Positions 16,790-25,220 of a DNA stretch of 64,000 bases are shown in pieces; within the stretch, counting starts at the first letter, position 1, and every line of letters begins with the position of its first letter. The notes below the pieces were generated by a model. It was not told where the DNA came from. It was given only the letters and a program-made list of their open reading frames with translations, and searched no databases. The DNA comes from Tenacibaculum aiptasiae (GTDB lineage: Bacteria > Bacteroidota > Bacteroidia > Flavobacteriales > Flavobacteriaceae), in the NCBI RefSeq assembly GCF_008806755.1, contig NZ_WAAU01000037.1, positions 46,683 through 110,682 on the forward strand, in the 5' to 3' direction. The position numbers and the translations under genes are program-made.

Positions 16790-19105
16790 ATGAAAGTTTG
16801 TATCGCCGAAAAGCCAAGTGTAGCCCGTGAAATTGCTAATATCTTAGGAGCCAATACCAAACGAGATGGATATTTCGAAGGTAATGGCTATGCGGTTACT
16901 TATACATTCGGTCATTTATGTACACTTTTAGAACCTAAAGACTACAAACCTCACTGGAAAAGCTGGGATTTAAATAATTTGCCCATGCTTCCAGATAAAT
17001 TTGACACCAAAGTCACGGAAGATTCTGGTATTCAAAAACAGTTTAATATTGTTAAAGGATTATTTGAAAGAGCTGATGTAGTTATCAACTGTGGGGATGC
17101 TGGACAAGAAGGAGAATTAATTCAAAGATGGGTTATTAATCAAGCAGGTTATACCGGTGAAATTCAACGATTATGGATTTCTTCCTTAACTGAAGAAGCT
17201 ATTAAAGAAGGCTTTGAAAATCTAAAAAGTAACGACGATTATAACAATTTATATTACGCAGGTTTTTCTCGTGCTATAGGTGATTGGTTACTGGGATTAA
17301 ATGCTACTCGATTATATACAGTAAAGTTTGGAGGTTACAAGCAAGTGCTTTCCATAGGTAGAGTACAAACTCCTACCCTAGCCATGTTGGTTAATCGATT
17401 TAAGGAAATTCAGAATTTTAAACCTCAACCTTATTGGGAACTTCAAACCTTATATAGAAACACACTTTTTAGCTGTGAAGAAGGTCGTTTTTTAAAAAAG
17501 GAAGATGGTGAAGCTTTTGCGAACAAGGTAAAAGAAGCTGATTTTGAAATAACATCTGTAACCAAAAAGAAAGGAAAAGAATATGCTCCTAAGTTATTTG
17601 ATTTAACTGGATTACAAGTATATTGTAATAATAAATTTGGTTTCTCTGCTGATGAAACTTTAAAAATAGTTCAAAAATTATATGAAATGAAAGTAGTTAC
17701 CTACCCCAGAGTAGATACTACTTTCTTACCAAATGATATTTATCCTAAAGTTCCTAATATTTTAAAAGGGCTAAAGCAATTTGCAAGTTTAACACAACCT
17801 TTATTAGGAAAGAAAATTCGTAAATCGACCAAAGTATTTAACGATAAAAAAGTTACAGATCACCATGCTATCATTCCTACAGGAATAGAAATCAATTTAC
17901 AGTATAACCAACAACAGGTGTACGATATAATTGCTCGTAGATTTATTGCTGTTTTTTATCCTGATAGTGATATTGCAAAAACTGAAGTAAAAGGAGAAGC
18001 TGACAAAGTTCCTTTTAGAACCTCTGGAAAAGAAATTTTAACCAAAGGTTGGCGTGAAGTTTTTGAATTTGGTATAGATACTAAGAAAAATGAAGAAAAA
18101 GATGTGTTACCTACTTTTGAAAAAGGTGAAAAAGGTCCACACGAACCGTCTTTCTTAGAAAAAGAGACCAAACCACCTCGAAATTATACAGAAGCAAGTT
18201 TATTACGAGCTATGGAAACTGCCGGTAAACAAGTGGATGATGAAGAGATGCGTGATTTAATGAAAGAAAATGGAATTGGTCGTCCTTCTACTCGCGCTAG
18301 TATTATAGAAACATTATTCAGACGAAAATACATAGAACGTCAAAAGAAGTTAATTATTCCAACCCAAACTGGTATAGATTTGATAGGTTTAATTGATAAT
18401 GAATTATTAAAATCTGCTGAATTAACGGGACTTTGGGAAAAACGTTTAAAAGAAATTGAACGTGGTGAATATAATGCTTCTCACTTTATAAAAGAGATGA
18501 AACGAATGGTAGATACTTTAGTATATGAAGTACGATCAAGTAAAAAAACTGCTCGTTTATCTGCTGAAACCACAGTTAAGACCACAACTACAAAACCGAA
18601 AAAAGCTTCTAAAAAGAAAGAAGTTGCAGGAAAAGAATGTCCAAAGTGTAAAAAAGGTCAACTACTAAAAGGAAACTCAGCTTTTGGATGTTCTAATTAT
18701 AAAAACGGATGTGATTTTGTTTTAGCCTTCCAATTTTTAGGTAAAAAGATTTCTGAAACTCAACTTATTCGTTTAATTGACAAAGGTTGTACTACCAATT
18801 TAAAAGGTTTTAAACAAGGCGATGAAAAAGTTGAAGGCTTGGTTCGTTTTGATGATGATTTTAAATTAAAATTAGAACCAAAAAAAGGAGCTTCAACTCC
18901 TAAACAAACTTCACAAAACGATAGTGATAAAATTACATGTCCGAAGTGTAAAAAAGGCACTGTTTTAAAAGGTAAATCGGCTTACGGTTGTTCTGAATAT
19001 AAAAACGGTTGTGGCTTTGTTTTTACTTTCGATAACATAAAAAAAATGGCTAATGGACAACCATTAACCAAAGAATTAGTTTTAAAAATTATTTCTTCAA
19101 ACTAA
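16790..19105 (+). CDS. topB: DNA topoisomerase III (type IA)
   Basis: Relaxes and decatenates DNA through a 5'-phosphotyrosine intermediate. The 771 residues comprise an N-terminal Toprim domain (CIAEKPSVAREIANILG; acidic motif NCGDAGQEGELI), the catalytic core with Tyr305 in VTYPRVDT, GIGRPSTRASIIETL, and two C-terminal zinc-ribbon repeats. The repeats (about 625-655 and 720-750) each have CPKCKKG followed by YKNGC. The last 17 bp overlap the end of trmH on the opposite strand. Length and motifs are normal for Bacteroidetes TopB. Confidence 0.96.
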   Translation: MKVCIAEKPSVAREIANILGANTKRDGYFEGNGYAVTYTFGHLCTLLEPKDYKPHWKSWDLNNLPMLPDKFDTKVTEDSGIQKQFNIVKGLFERADVVINCGDAGQEGELIQRWVINQAGYTGEIQRLWISSLTEEAIKEGFENLKSNDDYNNLYYAGFSRAIGDWLLGLNATRLYTVKFGGYKQVLSIGRVQTPTLAMLVNRFKEIQNFKPQPYWELQTLYRNTLFSCEEGRFLKKEDGEAFANKVKEADFEITSVTKKKGKEYAPKLFDLTGLQVYCNNKFGFSADETLKIVQKLYEMKVVTYPRVDTTFLPNDIYPKVPNILKGLKQFASLTQPLLGKKIRKSTKVFNDKKVTDHHAIIPTGIEINLQYNQQQVYDIIARRFIAVFYPDSDIAKTEVKGEADKVPFRTSGKEILTKGWREVFEFGIDTKKNEEKDVLPTFEKGEKGPHEPSFLEKETKPPRNYTEASLLRAMETAGKQVDDEEMRDLMKENGIGRPSTRASIIETLFRRKYIERQKKLIIPTQTGIDLIGLIDNELLKSAELTGLWEKRLKEIERGEYNASHFIKEMKRMVDTLVYEVRSSKKTARLSAETTVKTTTTKPKKASKKKEVAGKECPKCKKGQLLKGNSAFGCSNYKNGCDFVLAFQFLGKKISETQLIRLIDKGCTTNLKGFKQGDEKVEGLVRFDDDFKLKLEPKKGASTPKQTSQNDSDKITCPKCKKGTVLKGKSAYGCSEYKNGCGFVFTFDNIKKMANGQPLTKELVLKIISSN

Positions 19106-19769
19106 CTTCGTTTTTATAATATTCAATTAACTTATCAGGATTCTTAATTGTGTTTTTTATCCATTCAAAGTATAAGGCCTTTTGCTCTTCTGGAGTTAAT
19201 TGCCAATCTACTTTTGTTTTTCGTAAACGAGAAGTAACATCATTTAAAATAATAGCTGCTGCAACAGATATGTTTAAACTTTCTGTAAAACCTACCATTG
19301 GAATTTTCAAAAAACCATCGGCTTCTTGTTTTATATAATCAGAAATTCCATCTTTCTCTGCTCCAAAAACAAAAGCTGTTTTTTTAGTTACATCAAAATC
19401 GGCTAGCACACATGAATCTGTATGTGGTGTAGTTCCTATTATTTGATATCCCTTACCTCTTAAATCTTCTAAACACGCCTTAGTATTATCTCCATCTTCT
19501 TTAAAACGATTAATATTTAACCATTTCTGACTTCCTTTGGCTACATGTCTAGAAACTTTATTGGTAAATTTATTTTCAATAGCATATACATCTTGAACTC
19601 CAAAAATATCACAACTTCTCACTACTGCACTTGCATTATGAGGTTGATAAATATCTTCTAAAACCACGGCAAAATGACGAGTTCTTTCATTTAATACTCT
19701 ATGAAAAGTATTCTTTCTTTTTTCAGTAATATAGCCTTCTAAATAAGCTAACAATCCTTCATCAATCAT
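19089..19769 (-). CDS. trmH: tRNA (guanosine-2'-O)-methyltransferase of the SpoU family
   Basis: 226 residues with SPOUT/TrmH motifs: motif 1 PHNASAVVRSCDIFGV, motif 2 AFVFGAEKDGISD and motif 3 IPMVGFTESLNISVAAAI. These form the trefoil knot that binds S-adenosylmethionine. The N-terminal RKNTFHRVLNERTRHFAVVLEDI and the C-terminal helical extension fit TrmH (Gm18 of tRNA) better than rRNA RlmB. Its 3' end overlaps topB tail-to-tail by 17 bp with no terminator. A TATGTTTG box ends only about 4 nt before the ATG, so the transcript may be leaderless. Confidence 0.9.
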   Translation of the reverse strand: MIDEGLLAYLEGYITEKRKNTFHRVLNERTRHFAVVLEDIYQPHNASAVVRSCDIFGVQDVYAIENKFTNKVSRHVAKGSQKWLNINRFKEDGDNTKACLEDLRGKGYQIIGTTPHTDSCVLADFDVTKKTAFVFGAEKDGISDYIKQEADGFLKIPMVGFTESLNISVAAAIILNDVTSRLRKTKVDWQLTPEEQKALYFEWIKNTIKNPDKLIEYYKNEVSLKK

Positions 19770-19773
19770 ACAG

Positions 19774-19781
19774 CAAACATA
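19774..19781 (-). promoter_or_regulatory. Candidate -7 box of trmH, very close to the ATG
   Basis: Minus strand TATGTTTG, a full match to TAnnTTTG, ending 4 nt before the ATG at 19767-19769. Transcription would start at or next to the start codon. Confidence 0.4.
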
Positions 19782-19797
19782 CTAAAATTATAGCTTC

Positions 19798-21030
19798 CTA
19801 TTTTTCTTCAATACAAGGTGATATTTTATCTATATAAAAAATACCATCGAAAGCAGTTAACCAGTTATTTTTATAGCTATAATGACTAGATCCTTTCATA
19901 TGGAATGTTTCTGAATTATTTTTTAAAGCTTTAAAATTGATAAAAGCATACTGGAGCTTTTTAGAATAAACCCAACTTTCAAAACCTTCCTTTTGAGCAT
20001 TAATAATTTTATACCCTTCAATATTAGTATTTAAACTTACTCTATCTGTAAACCCAACTCTAGAGGAAAACCCGATACTATAAACCTCATTTGCATTTAA
20101 TCTATCAATAGCGTACTTACCCGCAGAAGTCTTTGTATAAGAACTTCTACTTGATTTTCCTTTAACTAAATGTGCACTATGCGCCCAAAAAATTATTTTT
20201 TCATTTGGAAATTTTGTAGCTACTAACCATAAAATATTTTTCCCCATTTGGGTATCGCGTCCTTGTCTATATTCTTTATTTCCCCATGCCATCTTAGCAT
20301 AAGATGCTATATTTTCTAAATTCTTAAATAAAAAAGTTTCTTTATTCTTGATGCTTTTTTTTATTTCTGTCAGAGTTTGGAAAAACTTTTTTTGTGTTTT
20401 CTTTTTTACCTTTTTAAAATAAGCGTCTTTCTTTTTTGTTTTTTTAACAAAGAAAATCACATCTTTTAATGTTTCTCTAAATAAATTATAGTTATCAATA
20501 GTAGAAACATCTATTTCTTTTTCAATATATTTTTCCATCTCACTAACGAAACTAATTCTATCTTCTTCTAAATTCTGTCCTATTTGACAATCAAATCCAC
20601 TAATCGTAATTGGATTCTTTTTTTGTTGGTTTTTGATGTAACTAAACAATGGATTTACTTGAACACATTTTGACCAAACCGAAAAAATACTTTTCTCAAT
20701 TTCTTCTATTGGTTTATTCTCATCAGACTTTTTATTAATATTAAAGAAATCACTTTCAAAAGCTAATACATTGAATCCTTTTTTCTCATGCAAATACTTT
20801 ATAATTCGAGTTTTTGCTTCAAACGCTGTAGCGTCTCCATGATCTTGTTCTCCTAAAAAAACAATTTTAGAACTACCTATTGCATCCCCTATCTTTTTTA
20901 AATCTGAAAAATCAGTATCCTTTGGATTTACAGATTTTATTTCTGAAAGATTTTCTAATATTTGATTTTTAACTGATTGTGCTTTTGTTATAAAAGAAAT
21001 AAACAACAATAATATTGTCAGTTTTTTCAT
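19798..21030 (-). CDS. Erythromycin-esterase-like exported protein
   Basis: 410 residues. A signal peptide (about 1-17, ending TKAQS) is followed by the erythromycin-esterase superfamily fold: IVFLGEQDHGDATAFEAKTR with the conserved His, VLAFESDFF, GFDCQIG, and IIFWAHSAHLVKG. Clinical EreA/EreB enzymes hydrolyse the macrolide lactone, but this superfamily is broad in Bacteroidetes and most members have unknown substrates. A basic stretch (about 195-225, FFVKKTKKKDAYFKKVKKK) is unusual. It has its own candidate promoter. Export to the periplasm is predicted; macrolide resistance should not be assumed. Confidence 0.8.
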   Translation of the reverse strand: MKKLTILLLFISFITKAQSVKNQILENLSEIKSVNPKDTDFSDLKKIGDAIGSSKIVFLGEQDHGDATAFEAKTRIIKYLHEKKGFNVLAFESDFFNINKKSDENKPIEEIEKSIFSVWSKCVQVNPLFSYIKNQQKKNPITISGFDCQIGQNLEEDRISFVSEMEKYIEKEIDVSTIDNYNLFRETLKDVIFFVKKTKKKDAYFKKVKKKTQKKFFQTLTEIKKSIKNKETFLFKNLENIASYAKMAWGNKEYRQGRDTQMGKNILWLVATKFPNEKIIFWAHSAHLVKGKSSRSSYTKTSAGKYAIDRLNANEVYSIGFSSRVGFTDRVSLNTNIEGYKIINAQKEGFESWVYSKKLQYAFINFKALKNNSETFHMKGSSHYSYKNNWLTAFDGIFYIDKISPCIEEK

Positions 21031-21057
21031 AGTTTATTTTTAAGTTTGATTTGACTT

Positions 21058-21065
21058 CAAATATA
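21058..21065 (-). promoter_or_regulatory. Candidate -7 box of the erythromycin-esterase-like gene
   Basis: Minus strand TATATTTG, full match to TAnnTTTG, 27 bp before the ATG. Confidence 0.45.
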
Positions 21066-21179
21066 AATGTATCTCAATATTTTTTTTGAGAAAATCAATA
21101 CTAATATTTCCAAAAATTATCCAATTCAAATAAACTAATGCCTTCTAAAAAGGAAGCTAAAATTTCATATTTTAGTCTC

Positions 21180-21863
21180 ATGAAAAAAAGATTAGTAGTG
21201 TTGACTGGTGCTGGTATTAGTGCCGAAAGCGGAATTAAAACATTTAGAGATGCTGATGGACTATGGGAAGGACATGATATTTATGAAGTAGCTTCACCCG
21301 AAGGTTTTCGTGCAAATCCTGAATTGGTATTAGACTTTTACAATCAACGTAGAAAACAATTATTGGAGGTTAGTCCAAACGAAGCACATTTTAATTTAGT
21401 AAAGCTAGAGGAACATTTTCAGGTAGATATTATTACTCAAAATGTTGATGATTTGCATGAACGCGCTGGAAGCTCTAATGTTTTACATTTACATGGAGAA
21501 CTTTTAAAAGCTAGAAGTACAGCACATGAACACCTAGTTTATAATTGGGATTCTGATATTACCTTAGGTAGCTTATGCGAACAAAATTCTCAATTACGCC
21601 CCCATATAGTATGGTTTGGAGAAGATGTTCCTATGCTTGAAAAAGCTGTTGAAATTACTTTACAAGCTGATATTCTTGTTATAATTGGTACATCAATGCA
21701 GGTGTATCCAGCAGCTAGTTTAATTGATTATGCTCCTGAAAATACTCCTATTTATTTTATAGATCCAAAACCTGCAATGAGTAGTAACTCAATGAATAAC
21801 TTAACCATTATTAAAGACGTTGCTAGTTTAGGTACCGATAAACTAATAGAACATTTAATATAA
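21180..21863 (+). CDS. cobB: Sirtuin-type NAD-dependent protein deacylase
   Basis: 227 residues from the ATG at 21180. An ATG 42 bp upstream adds a non-homologous leader, so the shorter form is chosen. Rossmann motifs are LTGAGISAESGIKTFRDADGLW and TQNVDDLHERAG; the catalytic histidine is H105 in LHLHGEL; and RPHIVWFGEDVP and IIGTSMQVYPAA follow. Y54-x-x-R57 is the class III pair that favours succinyl/malonyl-lysine. The usual zinc-binding cysteines are missing: the small-domain segment KARSTAHEHLVYNW to LCEQNSQL keeps one Cys only. It is followed after about 22 bp by the amidohydrolase gene. Confidence 0.92.
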   Translation: MKKRLVVLTGAGISAESGIKTFRDADGLWEGHDIYEVASPEGFRANPELVLDFYNQRRKQLLEVSPNEAHFNLVKLEEHFQVDIITQNVDDLHERAGSSNVLHLHGELLKARSTAHEHLVYNWDSDITLGSLCEQNSQLRPHIVWFGEDVPMLEKAVEITLQADILVIIGTSMQVYPAASLIDYAPENTPIYFIDPKPAMSSNSMNNLTIIKDVASLGTDKLIEHLI

Positions 21864-21885
21864 AAAACGCTGAGATTTCTCATCC

Positions 21886-23646
21886 ATGAAAAAGAAAATT
21901 CTATTAAGCCTTATTCTTCTATTTTTAATTTCTGGATGGATATTATCAAAGCAAGATTTTAAAAAGGCACCTCCAACGCTTTATTATAATGCTAATATAA
22001 TTACGGTTAATAATAAACAACCTACTGCAAATGCCATGCTAGTTACTGATGGCGTAATTGAAGAAATTGGAGAGCTTAAAAATTTTCCTGAATTCAAAAA
22101 TGAAGATTTACAAAAAATAGATCTTAAAGGAGCAACCATAATGCCGGGTTTTATTGATCCTCATACTCATTTTGCTTTATCTATGTTTTTTCAAAACATG
22201 TATGATTTATCTGGATTTAAGCATAAAAATAATGTAGAAGTATGGAAATATTTTGAAAAATACGCCTCTAAAGCTTCTAAAAACGAATGGCTTATTTTTA
22301 AAGGTTTAGATCCCGTTTTAGTTAGTGATTTAAAAACTCCAACATTACAATACTTAGATAAAATTGCTCCTAACAATCCTGTAATTATTTTTAGTCAAAG
22401 TTTACATAGTTATTGGGTTAATTCTAAAGCCTTAGAAAGTGTAGCTATTACCAAAAACACTGCAAATCCTTCAAAAAACAGTTATTATGAAAAAGATGCT
22501 AAAGGAAATTTAACAGGCCTTATTGTTGAACAAGAAGCTTTCAAACCTTTTATAGAAAAACTAAAAAAAGAAGTACTTACTCCTAAAGTATTAAGTAGTT
22601 CTTCAGAAAAAATAATGTTGAATTATGCTAAAAATGGGAATACCACTATAGTCTCTACAGGTTTAACTATAAACGATAGTAAACCTCTTATTTTAATGAA
22701 GCATTTATCTGATAAAACACCAAGTTTATTAGGTAACTTTTTAGCTTTAATTGGTCAATTCCCAGAAAGAAAACCTACTCCTCGTCATTTTATTTATGTA
22801 CGTCATGATATGACTTATATTTTACCTGAAACAAAAGGAAAGACTAACGATTTTTATGATATTATAGGAATTAAACACTGGTATGATGGTTCTCCATATA
22901 CAGGCTCTATGTATATTAATGAACCTTATTTAATCTCTGACTTAACTGAAAATAAACTACACATTCCTATCAACTCTAAAGGAAAAGCTTTGATTGATAA
23001 TGATGAATTGAAAGAGTTTATTTCAAAATACCATAATAATGGATGGCAAATAGCTATTCATGTCCAGGGTGATGCTGCAAATACTGAAGTAATTAATGCT
23101 TTTGAAGAGCTTGATAAAGAATTAGATTTTAAAAATTCTAGACATCGCTTAGAGCATTGTTTGCTTTTACCTGAAAAAGAATTATTAAGAATAAAAAAAC
23201 TAAACTTATTTCCCAGTTTTCACATAAACCATTTACTCTATTATGGAGATGCTTTAAACACCTCTATTTTAGGTGAAGAAAGGACTTCTAAAATATTACC
23301 TATCAAATCTGCTTTAAACACCGGTATAGTAAGTACATTACATGCTGATCAACCCATGTTTGAAAGTAATCCTTTTAGGTTAATTCAAACAGCAATTGAG
23401 AGAAAAACTAAAAAAGATAGTTTAATTGGTGGCAACGAACGATTAAATCTTCTTGATGCTATAAAAACCTTAACTATAAATGCCGCATATCAAATACACA
23501 AAGAAGACAAGATTGGTTCTTTAGAAAAAGGAAAGTATGCGGATTTTATTGTTCTTGATAAAAATCCTTATTCAGTAAAAACAGAGAAACTACATACCAT
23601 TAAATGCCTTCAAACATTTATTAATGGAAATAAAGTCACCTATTAA
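21886..23646 (+). CDS. Exported amidohydrolase (Amidohydro_3/YtcJ-like)
   Basis: 586 residues. The N-terminus is a signal peptide or membrane anchor (about 1-20, LLSLILLFLISGWIL). A metal-dependent hydrolase follows: ATIMPGFIDPHTHFAL with the HxH metal pair, an insert typical of the YtcJ subgroup, IAIHVQGDAANTEVI, RLEHCLLL, STLHADQPMFESNPF and the C-terminal EKGKYADFIVLDKNPY. The substrate is not predictable; members hydrolyse amides or formamides. It lies 22 bp after cobB and may be co-transcribed. Confidence 0.88.
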   Translation: MKKKILLSLILLFLISGWILSKQDFKKAPPTLYYNANIITVNNKQPTANAMLVTDGVIEEIGELKNFPEFKNEDLQKIDLKGATIMPGFIDPHTHFALSMFFQNMYDLSGFKHKNNVEVWKYFEKYASKASKNEWLIFKGLDPVLVSDLKTPTLQYLDKIAPNNPVIIFSQSLHSYWVNSKALESVAITKNTANPSKNSYYEKDAKGNLTGLIVEQEAFKPFIEKLKKEVLTPKVLSSSSEKIMLNYAKNGNTTIVSTGLTINDSKPLILMKHLSDKTPSLLGNFLALIGQFPERKPTPRHFIYVRHDMTYILPETKGKTNDFYDIIGIKHWYDGSPYTGSMYINEPYLISDLTENKLHIPINSKGKALIDNDELKEFISKYHNNGWQIAIHVQGDAANTEVINAFEELDKELDFKNSRHRLEHCLLLPEKELLRIKKLNLFPSFHINHLLYYGDALNTSILGEERTSKILPIKSALNTGIVSTLHADQPMFESNPFRLIQTAIERKTKKDSLIGGNERLNLLDAIKTLTINAAYQIHKEDKIGSLEKGKYADFIVLDKNPYSVKTEKLHTIKCLQTFINGNKVTY

Positions 23647-23661
23647 TGTTTAAGGATTCTC

Positions 23662-24135
23662 TTAGCTTTTTGAAACTAGTTTATTAAAATACTCAAACAA
23701 CTCCCCTTTCGATATAGCACTTCCTTTTTCTATTAAATCGAAAATTTCAGGATTTCTCTCATTTGTGTATTTTTTAGCTCCTGTAAAAAACTCAATCTTC
23801 TCATCATTAGGATTTTTCATCAACCATTCAAATCCTTCTTGCTCTAATACATTAATATCTTTATCGATTTTTATTACAATACGATGCATTTCTGCCTCAT
23901 CGCATTTAAATAAATTAACAACCTTAGGAGAAAAGTGCTCTAAATACTCGGTTCTCGTAAGTACATCGTCCCAAACAACATCACTAAAAACATTCATTTC
24001 GTCTTCAGCTACGTGTGGTTTTTCTTCTTTTAATTGTTTCCATTCTTTGGCATCAATGCTTTGTGATGCTAAAAAACGTGCAAACTCTTCGTGTAATCCT
24101 TCAAATTGTTCCTTAGTAAGTTGTCTGTATTTCAT
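23662..24135 (-). CDS. Hypothetical cytoplasmic protein, possibly DUF6495
   Basis: 157 residues, soluble and acidic, with no signal peptide or membrane span. It begins MKYRQLTKEQFEGLHEEFARFL and contains WKQLKEEKPHVAEDEMNVFSD and WDDVLTRTEYLEHFS. I recall the family as a conserved flavobacterial protein (DUF6495) but could not check. It lies after the RskA-like lipoprotein gene on the same strand, with a terminator between. Convergent with the amidohydrolase gene; no terminator seen there. Function unknown. Confidence 0.7.
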   Translation of the reverse strand: MKYRQLTKEQFEGLHEEFARFLASQSIDAKEWKQLKEEKPHVAEDEMNVFSDVVWDDVLTRTEYLEHFSPKVVNLFKCDEAEMHRIVIKIDKDINVLEQEGFEWLMKNPNDEKIEFFTGAKKYTNERNPEIFDLIEKGSAISKGELFEYFNKLVSKS

Positions 24136-24163
24136 AAAAAAAACCGCCTTTTATAAGGCGGTT
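24135..24163 (-). terminator. Terminator of the duplicated-domain lipoprotein gene
   Basis: AACCGCCTT / AAGGCGGTT hairpin (24142-24163), followed on the minus strand by a run of seven T that reaches the start codon of the next gene. Confidence 0.85.
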
Positions 24164-24213
24164 CAAATATCTGAATTTCCGAACAAATTAGAAAATCCAT
24201 ATAAAATTTATAA

Positions 24214-25146
24214 TTATCTAGTAACTGTACCAGAAATTGCTTTACCAGCATATGTATTTGCTACTGTAAACGCAGTAGATACTGCTTGATTACTTAAAGC
24301 TTGAACAAAAGGTTTTAAACCAAATGGTGCTTGTGCATCATTAGTTGTTGGTTCAATAGAAATAACTACTGTTGCATTCGTTAAATCGATAGGGAAAGTC
24401 ACATTAGGGTATCTATTATTAGGGTCTACGATATAATCTTCACCTGGGAAAGGTGGTACACCATTTGGTCCTTTAAATTCATTGTTATTTGCTGCTCCAA
24501 AAAAGCTTACATCTGCCATATTAGGATCTGAGAATCTTCCTGTTGATACTGGTGTTGGATTACCTGAATTATCGTTTACAACAACCCATCCTTCATAAAT
24601 CCATCCATTACCTAAAGTTGGTAAATTAGTAAATCCACCTGTTGTTGGAGGTAAAGCATCTATAAACCAAATTCCGTTAGCATCTGATCCTACTGTTCCA
24701 ACTGAAGGTGCTTTTAAGAAAGCTTGTCCAGTTGCTGTTTCTAAATTACTTGATCCACTATATAAAGCATCATTTGTTGATGGCGTTGCCGTAGTGTTAG
24801 TAAAAGCTCCTTTTGAAAAAATCCATCCACTTGGTGAAGATAAATCCGCTCCAGTTTCATTTGCAGATTCAATAGTAAGCACATATTCTGTAGCTGTATT
24901 TACTTTTGTAATATCTATTGAACCACTTGTATGGTTTGCTCCTTCTGTATGAGAAAATCTTCCTGTAGAAATTTTTTCAGCTCCTACAATTAGCCATCCT
25001 TCATATACATAATTAGCTCCTAAATCTGGTAAGTTTTGAAACGCTTGTGTTACTGTTTTTGTTGTTGCTACATTATCGTTATCGTCGCTACAAGAAGTAA
25101 AAGTTACGATACTTAATGCCGCTAGGCTCATTACTATTTTTCTCAT
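24214..25146 (-). CDS. Lipoprotein with a tandem-duplicated RskA-C-like domain
   Basis: 310 residues. The lipoprotein signal ends TFTSC with lipid Cys at 19. Two copies of one domain follow: the first (about 35-165) begins LPDLGANYVYEGWLIVGAEK then STGRFS; the second (about 175-305) begins LPTLGNGWIYEGWVVVND then STGRFSDP. The LxxLGxxxxYEGW pattern recalls the extracytoplasmic C-terminal domain of anti-sigma-K factors (RskA). No sigma-binding or membrane segment is present, so this is a stand-alone surface or periplasmic form. It lies downstream of a Crp/Fnr gene with a perfect palindrome between them. Confidence 0.75.
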   Translation of the reverse strand: MRKIVMSLAALSIVTFTSCSDDNDNVATTKTVTQAFQNLPDLGANYVYEGWLIVGAEKISTGRFSHTEGANHTSGSIDITKVNTATEYVLTIESANETGADLSSPSGWIFSKGAFTNTTATPSTNDALYSGSSNLETATGQAFLKAPSVGTVGSDANGIWFIDALPPTTGGFTNLPTLGNGWIYEGWVVVNDNSGNPTPVSTGRFSDPNMADVSFFGAANNNEFKGPNGVPPFPGEDYIVDPNNRYPNVTFPIDLTNATVVISIEPTTNDAQAPFGLKPFVQALSNQAVSTAFTVANTYAGKAISGTVTR

Positions 25147-25203
25147 TGTTTTTGTATTTTAAATTTTACAAAAACAAAGTTATATCCTACATTTTTTTTA
25201 AAA

Positions 25204-25219
25204 TGTCAGCTAGCTGACA
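25204..25219. promoter_or_regulatory. Perfect 16-bp palindrome, possible Crp/Fnr-type operator
   Basis: TGTCAGCTAGCTGACA, i.e. TGTCA-N6-TGACA, in the gap between the Crp/Fnr gene and the lipoprotein gene. The geometry matches dimer sites of the Crp/Fnr superfamily. It could instead act as a weak terminator stem of the crp gene, since on the minus strand only a TTTT follows. Confidence 0.5.
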
Positions 25220-25220
25220 C

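Noticed and set aside
19798..21030. Macrolide resistance gene
   Set aside because: The erythromycin-esterase fold is widespread in Bacteroidetes with unknown substrates; nothing here shows mobility or resistance context.
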